Assembly (NCBI GenBank): GCA_963844055.1
Contig: CAWJMN010000001.1
Location: 806,001-870,000, forward strand
Origin: CAWJMN01 sp963844055
Lineage (GTDB): Bacteria > Planctomycetota > Planctomycetia > Pirellulales > Pirellulaceae
Direction of reading: 5' to 3'
DNA length: 64,000 nt
The notes under the pieces were generated by a model. The model was given only the letters and a program-made list of their open reading frames with translations. It did no database searches and was not told where the DNA came from. Positions 45,794 to 54,902 of the stretch are shown one piece after another; position 1 is the first letter of the stretch; the number at the start of each line of letters is the position of its first letter. Both the position numbers and the translations under genes were made by a program.

Positions 45794-47170
45794 ATGTTCC
45801 AAATCCAAGCGGATAAATCAGGTCGCTATTGCGATGGCCAAAGTCGGCGCAGCTTTTTGAAGCTAGGCATCGCGGGCTTGGGAGCAGCGAGTCTGGGCGA
45901 AATCCTCCGTGCAAAGGAAGCGACTGCGGCCGCCGGGCTGGGCGCCAAAGATACGTCCGTCATTTTGCTTTGGCTCGATGGTGGTCCTGGTCATATGGAT
46001 ACCTACGACATGAAGCCGGAAGCTCCGGTGGAATATCGTGGAATTTGGAATCCCATTCCGACGAACGTCCCTGGCATGGAAGTGACGGAACTCTTTCCAC
46101 TGCATGCCAAGATTGCCGACAAGTTCTCCGTCATTCGCTCGATGCACCACAACAATGGCGACCACTTCACGGCAGGCCACTGGATGCTGACCGGCCGTGG
46201 CGCTGGCGTTAGTGGTGTGGCGACTGCCGGCAAGTATCCGTTCTTCGGCGCTGTGGCTGCCAAGCAAGCGGGGCCTCGAAAGCCAGGCCTTCCTGCACAT
46301 GCGGCCATTCCGTATGCGATGAGCATCGGTCTGCGTCCTGGATACTTTGGCGGCAACTATATCGGCGTGGAAAACGATCCGTTCCAAACCGATGGCGATC
46401 CCAACGCCCCGAACTTTACCGTACAAAACCTCACACAATCGATGACGATTGATCGCCTGTCGGATCGTCGTAGCCTGTCGGCCCAGTTTGATCGCCTCCG
46501 CCGCGATGTGGATCGCACGGGCAAGCTCGACGCTATGGATCGCTTTGATCGCCAAGCCTATGAAATGGTCACCGGCGCCGAAGCTCGCAAGGCATTTGAT
46601 ATCTCTCAAGAAGACGATGCCACACGTGATCTTTACGGCCGACATACCTGGGGCCAAAGCACGCTGCTCGCACGCCGCTTGGTCGAAGCCGGTTCGACGT
46701 TTGTCTCTTGCCACTTCGGCGGCTGGGATCATCACTGGGATTTGAAGAAGGGGTACGAAAACTACCTGCCGAAGATCGATCAGCTGGTCTACGGCCTGTT
46801 CACCGATCTTGACCGTCGTGGGTTGCTCGAAAAGACCTGTGTTGTTCTCTGCGGCGAATTTGGTCGTACGCCTCGCATGAATGATGGCGGCAACGGCGGC
46901 GCTGCGATGAGCATGGGAACTCCCGGACGCGATCACTGGGGCAACGCGATGTCCGTTTTGATCGGTGGTGGTGGCGTGAAAGGTGGCCGCATCGTCGGCA
47001 GCACCAATCGCCTCGGCGAAGTGCCACAAGATCGACCGCTGAAGCCCGGCGATCTACATCACTCACTCTTCCGCGTGCTGGGCGTTGATCCACACGTGGC
47101 TTATCGTGATCGCGCTGGCCGCCCTAACCCTGCCATCGACCACGGTGAAGTAATCAGCGAGCTGTTCTAA
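45794..47170 (+). CDS. DUF1501 domain protein, Tat-exported
   Basis: A 458-residue protein starting MFQIQADKSGRYCDGQSRRSF. The twin-arginine signal SRRSFLKLGIAGLGAASLGE marks export in folded form. The DUF1501 domain follows: VILLWLDGGPGHMDTYDMKPEA, HNNGDHFTAGHWMLTGRG, SCHFGGWDHHWD and CGEFGRTPRMNDGGNGG, with Asp/His/Glu positions resembling the alkaline-phosphatase/sulfatase superfamily. These proteins are very abundant in planctomycetes and usually sit beside DUF1549/DUF1553 or sulfatase genes. The enzymatic activity is unproven. Here it is divergent from a sulfatase. Confidence 0.92.
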   Translation: MFQIQADKSGRYCDGQSRRSFLKLGIAGLGAASLGEILRAKEATAAAGLGAKDTSVILLWLDGGPGHMDTYDMKPEAPVEYRGIWNPIPTNVPGMEVTELFPLHAKIADKFSVIRSMHHNNGDHFTAGHWMLTGRGAGVSGVATAGKYPFFGAVAAKQAGPRKPGLPAHAAIPYAMSIGLRPGYFGGNYIGVENDPFQTDGDPNAPNFTVQNLTQSMTIDRLSDRRSLSAQFDRLRRDVDRTGKLDAMDRFDRQAYEMVTGAEARKAFDISQEDDATRDLYGRHTWGQSTLLARRLVEAGSTFVSCHFGGWDHHWDLKKGYENYLPKIDQLVYGLFTDLDRRGLLEKTCVVLCGEFGRTPRMNDGGNGGAAMSMGTPGRDHWGNAMSVLIGGGGVKGGRIVGSTNRLGEVPQDRPLKPGDLHHSLFRVLGVDPHVAYRDRAGRPNPAIDHGEVISELF

Positions 47171-47601
47171 GTTCTGTTGTCTTCACGAGCATTCAGAATG
47201 CCCATTCGCCCAAGTTCGTTCTGAACTTGGGCTTGCGCGTAGGTCAGTGTTGATCCTGACGGTGCCATCCGTGTCACCCAATCGCCAGACTCGGCCCGTC
47301 TCTCCCCGCTGGCATAAGCGACGGCCAGTTCTCCAATATCCTTCGTCCCCTCGCGCTGTACCGCCCCTGTGTGACACGTTAGGTCACAACCTATACAAAT
47401 ATTTGATGTTATATTGTTATTAACTGCTAGGGAATTGTTGCGCAGTAATTGCCTGGGGATTTCTATACGCCCCGCTAGGCTGTTCGGATGTCCAAAAGCG
47501 ATTGGGATGTCGCATAAGCCTGTCCGGCAGCGTACGGCAAGGTCCTGGACGTCTTTCGGGGTAATTCCCCGGCTTGCTGGCCCCCAGTTCGGCACCCTGA
47601 A
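47171..47601. other. Convergent intergenic region with an AT-rich patch
   Basis: 431 bases between DUF1501 (plus) and a Zn-ribbon membrane protein (minus). It contains a decayed TCAGG palindrome (47243-47260) and an unusually AT-rich patch (about 47390-47430). Frames crossing it have no recognisable protein and no plausible start context. Confidence 0.45.
47243..47260. repeat. TCAGG-type intergenic palindrome, decayed copy 4
   Basis: GTCAG (47243-47247) and CTGAC (47256-47260) keep the outer arms, but the centre TGTTGATC no longer pairs well. The GTAG prefix (47239-47242) matches the other copies. Confidence 0.6.
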
Positions 47602-48255
47602 TCAGGGCGATTGTTCTGGGCCTGATTTGCCTTCGGCCGTTTGGTACGGATCAAGGCTATATCCGCAGAAGGGGCAAAAGCGGGGCAAGATCGTCTTGAT
47701 ATATTTGCCCCCTACCAGCAGATAGCGAAACCGGCGAATCAACGAAGAGCGATCTCCAAGCCGAAACAGGAGGAGGTTGCTCTGGCACTGGGGACAGGGG
47801 ACCTTTACGGTTTGCTTGAAGTAATACAGGATCCCGGCAAGCAGCGTTGCTCCTAAGACAGTCAGTCCTATTTTGCTAAAATTGTCGACGGCAAACCCAT
47901 CGTCCGACACGAGGTAGCCAATGACAAGAAAGATGGCGAGGGCAATTCCAAATAGGACAGCACGCCATGCAATTGCCACCATCGGTAACGGCAGTGGATC
48001 GGGTGGACTATCTGGGAAGCTATGTGGGGTAACGATGTAGCCAATATCAAGGAACTTTCGAGCCTGAATTTCCGTCGCGATCTTGGACAGGGGGCCGATG
48101 GACCCGACACGATGGGTTCCACACTGGGTGCAGTAATTGACTGGCTTGACGATCCCACTTGCCAGAGCGGTTAGGTCATCCCCATCCATCCAGTACTCGC
48201 AAATACGGCACTGCCTTGTGCGAGTCACCTCATCATCTTGCGGGGCAGTTGCCAA
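47602..48255 (-). CDS. Zinc-ribbon membrane protein, unknown function
   Basis: A 217-residue protein that I do not recognise. Four CxxC pairs are seen: Cys16/19 and Cys42/45 in the N-terminal part, and Cys154/157 and Cys194/197 in the C-terminal part. Each set of two would form one zinc ribbon. Two membrane helices (about residues 94-115 and 128-147) separate the ribbons, placing both on the same side of the membrane, probably the cytoplasm. It is in tandem with another small membrane protein upstream (56-base gap). Confidence 0.7.
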   Translation of the reverse strand: MATAPQDDEVTRTRQCRICEYWMDGDDLTALASGIVKPVNYCTQCGTHRVGSIGPLSKIATEIQARKFLDIGYIVTPHSFPDSPPDPLPLPMVAIAWRAVLFGIALAIFLVIGYLVSDDGFAVDNFSKIGLTVLGATLLAGILYYFKQTVKVPCPQCQSNLLLFRLGDRSSLIRRFRYLLVGGKYIKTILPRFCPFCGYSLDPYQTAEGKSGPEQSP

Positions 48256-48311
48256 TAGTTGTTTCCATTCTTTTGCCGTTTGCTATCTAGAAATTCGATA
48301 GCCAAGTTGGT

Positions 48312-48854
48312 TCACATCGGACCATAGGGAGAAGCTACCGTTCCCCCCGCATCGATATGATTGATCTTGCGGCACGTCAAAATTCCTTGGAACAAAAAGA
48401 CGAGAGCCAGTCCATGCAGCGCGACGCTCATGAACTCTCCTAATAGCAAGAAGATCACGGTGTCGATCGCGTACAGCACCGTTCCCAGGATAAAGGCCCA
48501 GGTGTGTCGCTGACCGGCAAAGTACCCTATCCCCGCAAAGAAGCCCGCGACTAAAAGCGTCACAGCCACGGCCACAACGGCCGCAATCAGAAAAGTCTGC
48601 TGTCCAAATTCTTCCCGTAGGCCCAGTGCAATCCCGGATGCAAACTGTGGCAATGAAACCCCCAGCAGAAAACTGAAGTTCCCTTCAAACAGGATGACGA
48701 TCGTGTTGACCACCGTCGTTCCAGCGATCCAGTAAAACCAGCCCACGCTATTTCGCATCTCTCCCTCAAGCTTTAGCCGATCTGCCGTCGCCGATGGGGT
48801 GACGTCCGGCATGTAGAGGGGATTTTCCGAGGGCTGGTACGGGTTCTGGTCCAT
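48312..48854 (-). CDS. Four-helix membrane protein, unknown function
   Basis: A 180-residue protein starting MDQNPYQPSENPLYMPDV, a Pro/Asn-rich N-terminus often seen on small planctomycete membrane proteins. Four hydrophobic segments are apparent (about residues 37-60, 62-80, 93-120 and 128-155), and short polar loops join them. No domain is recognised. It lies directly upstream of the Zn-ribbon membrane protein on the same strand. Confidence 0.7.
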   Translation of the reverse strand: MDQNPYQPSENPLYMPDVTPSATADRLKLEGEMRNSVGWFYWIAGTTVVNTIVILFEGNFSFLLGVSLPQFASGIALGLREEFGQQTFLIAAVVAVAVTLLVAGFFAGIGYFAGQRHTWAFILGTVLYAIDTVIFLLLGEFMSVALHGLALVFLFQGILTCRKINHIDAGGTVASPYGPM

Positions 48855-48931
48855 GACAGGGCTAGGCCTTTCCTAGGAAGAGGTTGGCAGCGTGGATAGG
48901 TTGGTCACGACAGACTGAAGGAACTACAGGC

Positions 48932-49678
48932 CTACGGCACAATCGCACAGCCCCAGCCATCACATTCGCCGCCGCAATCATTAGCGAGTTGGTGATTCGC
49001 CAGCGACTCGGCTACTACGGTTCCCAAATCAAGCGGCATCGTTTTGCACATCACGATTTGTTCGGAGGCATAGTCGGGCTCATCCAGCCATTGATAGCCA
49101 CGTGCGAGCAGCACAGTAGCGATTCCTTCGAGCGCATCAGGCTCACCAACAAACACATACTCCAGCGAGTGCTCCTTTTCAGGGTCACTGCCGTTTTCAA
49201 TCAGCGTTTCGATGACCGATTGATCGGCCATGAAGACACGGTCGGCATCATCAGGGCTTAGCACTTCATCAAAGAAGGACCAGCCATCATGCGAAGCACC
49301 ACGAATGTTGTAGTCGTCGTGCTCTTGTTGCCAATCGGCGACGACATCTCGGAAGGCGTCGCTATCTCCCACTTGAAAGACGATCTCGCGAGTATCTTCG
49401 TAAGTCAGTCGGCCCGTCAGACGGCAATAGACCTTCTCTTGCTGCAACAGCTCACACAGTTCTTCTTCCATCTCGTACAGCCGAGTGTTTTCCTCAGGCG
49501 AAAGCTGCTCATCCTCGGTGAGATGCATTTGAATGACCACTCGAATGCACTCGTGCAAATCGGTTGGCCGATCTTCGCGCGTTGCTCCTTCATCATAGGA
49601 AACAAACACCATCTGTTCTTCGTCTTCGGAAACGTAGGTTCCCCACTCGTCGAAAACGATCTGATACTTGTCGCTCAT
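48932..49678 (-). CDS. DUF695/RraB-like protein
   Basis: A 248-residue acidic cytoplasmic protein. The N-terminal half (about residues 1-115) resembles DUF695: FVSYDEGATREDRPTDLHECIRV and CRLTGRLTYEDTREIVFQVGD. The C-terminal half (about 150-230) resembles RraB, the RNase E inhibitor, around LEYVFVGEPDALEGIATVLLARGYQW and a following EQIVMCKTMPLDL. It ends with a Cys-rich CGGECDGWGCAIVP. These assignments are by eye and moderate. An RNase E/G gene is in the window but about 10 kb away, so any regulatory link is speculation. Confidence 0.7.
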   Translation of the reverse strand: MSDKYQIVFDEWGTYVSEDEEQMVFVSYDEGATREDRPTDLHECIRVVIQMHLTEDEQLSPEENTRLYEMEEELCELLQQEKVYCRLTGRLTYEDTREIVFQVGDSDAFRDVVADWQQEHDDYNIRGASHDGWSFFDEVLSPDDADRVFMADQSVIETLIENGSDPEKEHSLEYVFVGEPDALEGIATVLLARGYQWLDEPDYASEQIVMCKTMPLDLGTVVAESLANHQLANDCGGECDGWGCAIVP

Positions 49679-49857
49679 GATTTAGGTCGCGTAGTTGGAA
49701 CAAAGACAAAAGGGGGCCGCGGGAAAAAGTCCCCGAAAAAAGGCGGCTTTACTGGATGGCCGTAATTCTTAGCGATGGCCGATAAGAACGCAAGCCAAAA
49801 CTGCCTGAATTGGCTCGACTCAGGGGCGTTCTAGCCCTCGGTTTAACGATGGAAACG

Positions 49858-50410
49858 CTAGACGCACTTGACGACGCGATATTTGCTCTGCACAAAGCCC
49901 GAAGGAAAGCTTTGCGTTGCCACATGTTGCAGGCGGATGTCGTGGGAGGTGGGGCCAAACAGGGGCTTGCCCGCGCCCAGCAAAATTGGAATCGTCGTGA
50001 TGGTTAGGTGGTCGATCAGGCCGGCTTTTAGAAAGCTCTGAATGGTCAGCCCGCCGTCGATGTACAGATGCGTCGCCCCCGTTTGAGAAAGGTGAGCGAC
50101 CAAATTCGCGGGCGATTCCGACGTACAAAAAACCGAGCCTGAAAGCTCGGCCGGAATCGCCACGGGGCGACGGCTCAAGACCCAGACCTTCCTTGACCCA
50201 TAAGGCCACTGACCAAAGGAAAGGGCCTGCTCAAAAGTATTGCGGCCCATGACAAGCGCATCCACCGTTTCGATGAATGCGTTGTAGCCATAGTCTTCGT
50301 CGGCAGGGCCGCCGTTTTTGCGCTTCCTGCAACCAATCAATGCTTCCATCCACTCGCGAAATAAAGCCATCGAGGCTGGTGGCAATAAAGACCGAGGTAA
50401 CCAGGGGCAT
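49858..50410 (-). pseudogene. DHFR/RibD-like reductase, split by a frameshift
   Basis: Reading from ATG 50410 gives the classic start of this family (PLVTSVFIATSLDGFISRV then DGSIDWLQEAQ). The frame then fails in a run of five Ts (50315-50319; A5 on the coding strand). The rest continues in the next frame: NGGPADEDYGYNAFIETVDALVMGRNTFE, GATHLYIDGGLTIQSFLKAGLIDHLTITTIPILLGAGKPLF and a stop at 49858. Removing one A restores about 183 residues. This is the dihydrofolate-reductase-like (YyaP/YwjB-type) family, NADPH-dependent with unknown substrate. Without the frameshift, the second half alone can be read from an in-frame ATG at 50385, which is unlikely to be real. Confidence 0.82.
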
Positions 50411-50457
50411 GGCGAGTGGCTCGTGTGAAGGAACGCAGATCGAGCTTGGAAAAAAGT

Positions 50458-50976
50458 CTAGCGACGTTTTCTGCCAGCGTCATTCAGCAAGGAAACGTCG
50501 CCGCGCATCCCCATCAAAAAGGAGGTGATCCGCAGGTTGACCTTCTCCTTTTTTGCCCAAGCTTGGATCTCATCTTCCAACAGCTTGGCGTACTTGCGAT
50601 GGCAAGCTGCCTCTTTGGCTTGCTCGGCAGGTGTGTCGCCAAATTCTGGCGAGACCTTAAACACCTTGTGATACGCGCCGCAGTGGCGATGCTCCAAGAT
50701 GTAGACGTCTTCGATATTGTGCAGCTTGCGAGCGGCCGCCAGATGATCGAAGAAGGTCTTCTTCCAGTGTGAGTAATCTTCGCGACATGCGCCGAGGGCT
50801 CCTAGTGCTGCTCCCGCGAGAATCACATGGTCATAGCGATTTTCTAAGTTGTCGTGATTCATGAACGTGACGGTATCATCCAGCACGCGAGGGTCCATGC
50901 AGCTCAGTAAAAGGACATGGCCCAGCGGCGGTGGATACGTGATGTCGAGCAAGTTGCCAGGATGAAATACCGTCAT
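50458..50976 (-). CDS. Beta-carbonic-anhydrase-like protein
   Basis: The 172-residue protein starts MTVFHPGNLLDITYPPPLGH; a longer in-frame extension is possible but unlike the family. The beta-carbonic anhydrase zinc motifs are present in altered form: LLLSCMDPRVL gives Cys26, Asp28 and Arg30 (usual CxDSR), and ILEHRHCGAY gives His96 and Cys99 (usual HxxC). DHVILAGAALGAL replaces the usual VRNAG. It may be a true enzyme or a divergent paralogue. It lies 47 bases upstream of the split DHFR-family gene on the same strand. Confidence 0.78.
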   Translation of the reverse strand: MTVFHPGNLLDITYPPPLGHVLLLSCMDPRVLDDTVTFMNHDNLENRYDHVILAGAALGALGACREDYSHWKKTFFDHLAAARKLHNIEDVYILEHRHCGAYHKVFKVSPEFGDTPAEQAKEAACHRKYAKLLEDEIQAWAKKEKVNLRITSFLMGMRGDVSLLNDAGRKRR

Positions 50977-51435
50977 GGATTTTGTGCTCTCGAAGGAAGG
51001 ATCGGGCGAGTGCTCAGCTACCGATGCGAAGTAGCGGGCTTCTTTGGTGCCTCTATCGGTTATCCCCCGGAAGGGCTTCGAGCTTTTTGGACCGAAGATC
51101 GCCACAAAATCAGAGGCCCGGTTCGATGTGCCAGTTTCATGACAGAAACAGCAAAAAACTGAACACCTTTTACAGGATGTAAAGCTTCCTAAACACCGCA
51201 AAAGTAACAGCTTAACAGGGCGTTTTTCAAACTTTGGCGACTGTCCGGGTCGTAGGACAAACCGCCGGGAATTATTGGCGAAAGGCGGGAAATGGGCTCA
51301 AGCTTTATATTGCGACCGGTTCGCGTCTGGCTAAAGTCTAAAGGACACGATTGCTCGCCCTGGAAAACAACCTGGATGCCGGGTGAGCAAGGTATCCCCT
51401 TACCTCGCTTGTTATCAAGAGACGGAGTTCCGACC
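50977..51435. other. Divergent intergenic region
   Basis: 459 bases between the carbonic-anhydrase-like gene (minus) and a hypothetical gene (plus). TTTACAGGATGTAAA-type symmetry occurs at 51169-51183. No other feature or gene can be supported. Confidence 0.4.
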
Positions 51436-52002
51436 ATGGTCGCCAAAGATTCGAAATTCGAAGAAGTCGAACAGCTGCTGCTCAATGCGCGGTTGCGCGA
51501 CGAGCTAGAGCCTTACTTGGATGAGTCGATCCATCTATTCGACTCTCGCCAAGTTCCAACCCAGCAAGAGAACGAGTTCCTCGCTTCGATGTTGGCATGG
51601 GAACGAGCTCCTGTGTTGCCGATCAGCCAATGGTTTGAGCCAGCACTGGTCTTGCCATCGCCTGACAAGCTGAGCGATGAAGAGATTCACGACGTTTTGC
51701 ATGATGCGATTGAAAAGCTCTATTCGCAGCGGATCATGCTCGACTTTACAGAACATCTTTCCGACCGTCAGCTGTACTGCGTCATCTATCGCGACATCCT
51801 GCCTGCCGCAGAAAAGAAGGTAGACCTGCCAAAGAACTATCTTCGTTGGCATTGCCTAGATATCGATGATCAGCCAGAGGCTTGGCTCCGTTATTACGCT
51901 TCGGAAGAAGAGCGTGAAGGCTGGCAAGAAGAGTCGCATTGCGAACTTCCTCCTTCGGAGAAGCCACCGTTTCCACGCAAGATGCCACGTCGTCCTTTGT
52001 AG
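51436..52002 (+). CDS. Hypothetical acidic protein
   Basis: A 188-residue protein starting MVAKDSKFEEVEQLLLNARLR. It is acidic, soluble and probably mostly helical, with conserved-looking segments (LLNARLRDELEPYLDESIHLFD, FTEHLSDRQLYCVIYRDILPAAEKKVDLP). It ends in a basic Pro-rich tail (PPFPRKMPRRPL). I do not recognise the family; it looks like a lineage-specific planctomycete protein. It is convergent with the halogenase-like gene 87 bases downstream. Confidence 0.7.
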   Translation: MVAKDSKFEEVEQLLLNARLRDELEPYLDESIHLFDSRQVPTQQENEFLASMLAWERAPVLPISQWFEPALVLPSPDKLSDEEIHDVLHDAIEKLYSQRIMLDFTEHLSDRQLYCVIYRDILPAAEKKVDLPKNYLRWHCLDIDDQPEAWLRYYASEEEREGWQEESHCELPPSEKPPFPRKMPRRPL

Positions 52003-52089
52003 TTGAATAGCAGCCACTTCAAGCAAATTTCCCAGGGCTTGGGATAAACGAGGCACGAAGCCTCTGGCTTGAAACGCTTGGCAGCCTGC

Positions 52090-53589
52090 TTACTGATAGT
52101 AGTCCCGGTTCCAAGTCCACGCGGGACTATGCACCATCGAAAGTGCTTCGGCAGTGGTGAGGCTGTTTTCGGCCTTGCGGCGATTGGCCGCTTGAATCTT
52201 TCGCCAAGTCTCACGCTCTTGGCTGGTTACCGCATGCGAGTTCGCGAACGGAACCTTCTGCCCCACCAGCAAAACCAAATAGCCTTCTAGGCGGAATTGG
52301 TCAAACCGATCTACCAGGGTATCGCGCCAAAGGTAGCTGGGCCCATTCTCTTGGTAGTACTCCACCAAGGGTTGTGCGTTGCCAAGATTCACGTCAGCGC
52401 GACAGGCTTTCCAAAACGGAGTATCTAGCCGCGTATTAAAGCGATAATGAATCGACAGGAAGTCGCGAATACAGTCCCAAGATCGGCCGGCCCGGTTGTT
52501 GTACTGCTTTAAAATACTGGGGGTTGGTTGGCAATTCGTTTCGGCAAGGGATTCAGCCAAGCTTTGCGCCTGCCCACAGATGGCGGCCAAGGAAGTGCTT
52601 TCCAGCGGTTCGACAAAGCCGGTCGAGTTACCGATAGCCACCACGTTTTTGACCCAGGATCGCTGGTATCTGCCAGAAGTAAACTTCACTACGCGCGTTC
52701 GTTCTACGCGCGGATTCTTCGAGAGGAATTCTTGCTGTGCCTCTTCGTCGCTAATGAAATCGGGCGAATAGACATAGCCGCGATTGATCCGATCCTCGTG
52801 TTCGATTTGCCAGCACCAGCCCGCGTTCATGGTTTCAGCAATGGTATACGGAAGCAGCGGCTCGGTCGTGCGGTTCCAGCCACCGACGACAGCCCGGCTG
52901 CAAAACAAGCTGGACTTAAAACTTTCAAACGGCTCTTTTAGCGTCTCGCCCAAGAGCAAGCTGCGAAAGCCGCTGCAGTCTAGATAAAGGTCGCCAGTAG
53001 CGTCGCCGCCGGATTCGAGCTGCAAGCCGGCAATCCCGTTCTCGTTTTGATTGACGCTCACCACGCGATCATCGGTGATCTTTACGCCAAGGCTACGAGC
53101 ATGCTGTTCTAGGAACGTGACGAAGGTCTCGTTTTCTAAATGGTACGCGGCCGTCCGTTCAATGAGTGGAGCGCCATTGGGCTGCTTGACGAAGGCTCGG
53201 TCCAGCGACATCAGCGACGATGTCAGCTCGGTGAAGTCAAAATCTTCCCAGGCGTAATAGCCTGTGCCACGCGGCAATGCTTGGTACTGATTGTCGAGCT
53301 GGGTGCCAAAGCTGTAGTTAAACGCGGGGCGTGGTCCCCACAGGAAACGAATGCCAAGTTTCCAAGAAGGACGCGCCACCGCATAGAACGCTTGGGGGTC
53401 AATCTTTAGATAGCCGTGCAAATGCGATACGACAGGAGGGGTGGTTCCTTCTCCTACACCGATGATTCCAATATCGGGTGAGCGAAGGATCGTTACCTCG
53501 AGGTTTGGCAATCGGTGTTTGCAAGTGATCGCTGCCAGAAAGCCGGCGCTGCCGCCGCCTAGTACAAGCACTCGTTGAATGGGCTGCAT
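52090..53589 (-). CDS. Tryptophan-halogenase-like flavoprotein
   Basis: The 499-residue protein starts MQPIQRVLVLGGGSAGFLAA; the GGGSAG motif (residues 11-16) binds FAD. IGVGEGTTPPV is typical of flavin-dependent tryptophan halogenases. Lys77 in SWKLGIRFLWG matches the catalytic Lys that forms the lysine chloramine. The WxWxIP motif is present as GWCWQIEH (third position kept, Pro absent). A VKNVVAIGNSTGFVEPLESTS motif follows. A halogenase is likely, but the Pro loss leaves room for a related flavin enzyme. No flavin reductase or biosynthetic neighbour is seen; it is divergent from the ThuA pair. Confidence 0.85.
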   Translation of the reverse strand: MQPIQRVLVLGGGSAGFLAAITCKHRLPNLEVTILRSPDIGIIGVGEGTTPPVVSHLHGYLKIDPQAFYAVARPSWKLGIRFLWGPRPAFNYSFGTQLDNQYQALPRGTGYYAWEDFDFTELTSSLMSLDRAFVKQPNGAPLIERTAAYHLENETFVTFLEQHARSLGVKITDDRVVSVNQNENGIAGLQLESGGDATGDLYLDCSGFRSLLLGETLKEPFESFKSSLFCSRAVVGGWNRTTEPLLPYTIAETMNAGWCWQIEHEDRINRGYVYSPDFISDEEAQQEFLSKNPRVERTRVVKFTSGRYQRSWVKNVVAIGNSTGFVEPLESTSLAAICGQAQSLAESLAETNCQPTPSILKQYNNRAGRSWDCIRDFLSIHYRFNTRLDTPFWKACRADVNLGNAQPLVEYYQENGPSYLWRDTLVDRFDQFRLEGYLVLLVGQKVPFANSHAVTSQERETWRKIQAANRRKAENSLTTAEALSMVHSPAWTWNRDYYQ

Positions 53590-53935
53590 GAGAGGTTCTA
53601 CTGCTGAAGTCGTTGGCTCGGTTTCTTTCCCAGGGGAATAATTCACGCCAGTATAGTTCGGCCAAATTCCGTCGCACCTTCTAGAGTTGCCAGGGACAAT
53701 TGGGCGTGCGGCTACCGGGGGCTTGTGCGCCACGCGGCCGTTTTGTCCCTTTTTGGGCGACGGAAACGCGAAAAGGAGGGAAAGAGCCGCGATGGAAGGC
53801 CCCGGCTTTCTGGTGGAAAAAGGGGCTCGCAAATGCTTTCCACCGGCAGCGGGCAGGGTTAAACTACAGCAAGTGAATCGGCCTGCGAAGCGCTCTGCGA
53901 CGTGCCGATTTCCGACATCTGGGAGAATGCTTGAT
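53590..53935. other. Divergent intergenic region
   Basis: 346 bases between the halogenase-like gene (minus) and the first ThuA gene (plus). GGGAGA at 53921-53926 is the likely ribosome-binding site for the start at 53936. No other element is seen. Confidence 0.45.
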
Positions 53936-54850
53936 ATGCCACGGTTACGCTTGCTGAGTATTGGGGTGATCGCGACGGTTGCCGGTTTGCTGCTGGGAAG
54001 CTTGGTCGGTACGGAGCAAACGCTCCAGGCCGCTGAGCCGATGAAGGCCTTGATCATCGATGGTCAAAACAATCACGGCGTATGGCCCAAGACCTCCAAG
54101 ATGATGAAGAAGTACTTGGAAGATTCCAAGCTGTTTGAGGTGGAGATCATCACGACGGCCAAGGAAGGGACCGATGCCAAATTTGCCCCTGACTTTTCCA
54201 AATACAAAGTCGTTGTCTCTAACTACAACGGTGCCAATTGGCCAGAGGCAACGCAAAAGGCATTTGTAAAGTTCGTCGAAAACGGTGGTGGGTTTGTCGT
54301 GGTCCATGCGGCCGACAACTCCTTCGGCGACTGGAAAGAATACAACCAGATGATCGGCCTAGGAGGCTGGGGGGGCCGCAATGAAAAGAGTGGCCCTTAC
54401 GTTTACGTGGGCGCGGATGGCAAAGTGGTGAAGGACACCAAGGCCGGCCCTGGCGGCCATCATGGTGCGCAGCATCCATTTGAGATCATCGTTCGCGATG
54501 GCGAGCATCCGATTACCAAGGGGATGCCCAAGCAATGGCTGCACGTCCAAGATGAGCTGTACGACTTTTTGCGTGGCCCTGCAGAAAACATCCATGTGTT
54601 GGCAACGGCTTACGCTGCCAAGGACAAGGGAGGAAGCGAACGCCATGAGCCGATGATCTTTACCATCGATTACGGCAAGGGACGCGTCTTTCATACGCCG
54701 ATGGGGCATGGCGACTACTCGCAAGAATGCGTGGGCTTTATCACGACGCTGGTGCGCGGTACCGAATGGGCTGCGACAGGCAAAGTTACGTTTCCGATTC
54801 CTTCGGACTTTCCCACGGCGGATAAAACCAGCCAGCGAAAGTTCGAATAG
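53936..54850 (+). CDS. Exported ThuA-domain protein 1
   Basis: A 304-residue protein starting MPRLRLLSIGVIATVAGLLLG, with a signal peptide ending near TLQAAEP. The ThuA fold (class I glutamine-amidotransferase-like, found in trehalose-utilisation proteins) is clear: ALIIDGQNNHGVWPKT, FVKFVENGGGFVVVHAADNSFGDW and RVFHTPMGHGDYSQE. ThuA proteins are often involved in sugar keto-derivative metabolism in planctomycetes; the exact reaction is not known. It is followed 52 bases later by a second ThuA-like gene. GGGAGA nine bases upstream supports this start over ATG 53927. Confidence 0.88.
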   Translation: MPRLRLLSIGVIATVAGLLLGSLVGTEQTLQAAEPMKALIIDGQNNHGVWPKTSKMMKKYLEDSKLFEVEIITTAKEGTDAKFAPDFSKYKVVVSNYNGANWPEATQKAFVKFVENGGGFVVVHAADNSFGDWKEYNQMIGLGGWGGRNEKSGPYVYVGADGKVVKDTKAGPGGHHGAQHPFEIIVRDGEHPITKGMPKQWLHVQDELYDFLRGPAENIHVLATAYAAKDKGGSERHEPMIFTIDYGKGRVFHTPMGHGDYSQECVGFITTLVRGTEWAATGKVTFPIPSDFPTADKTSQRKFE

Positions 54851-54902
54851 TGTGTACTAGGACCTGAATTTCTCGTTTCCTCTCTCTTGAAGATTTTTCA
54901 AC

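Noticed and set aside
47167..47595. Minus-strand frame of about 140 codons between DUF1501 and the Zn-ribbon gene
   Set aside because: It crosses a repeat palindrome and an AT-rich patch and has no recognisable protein character.
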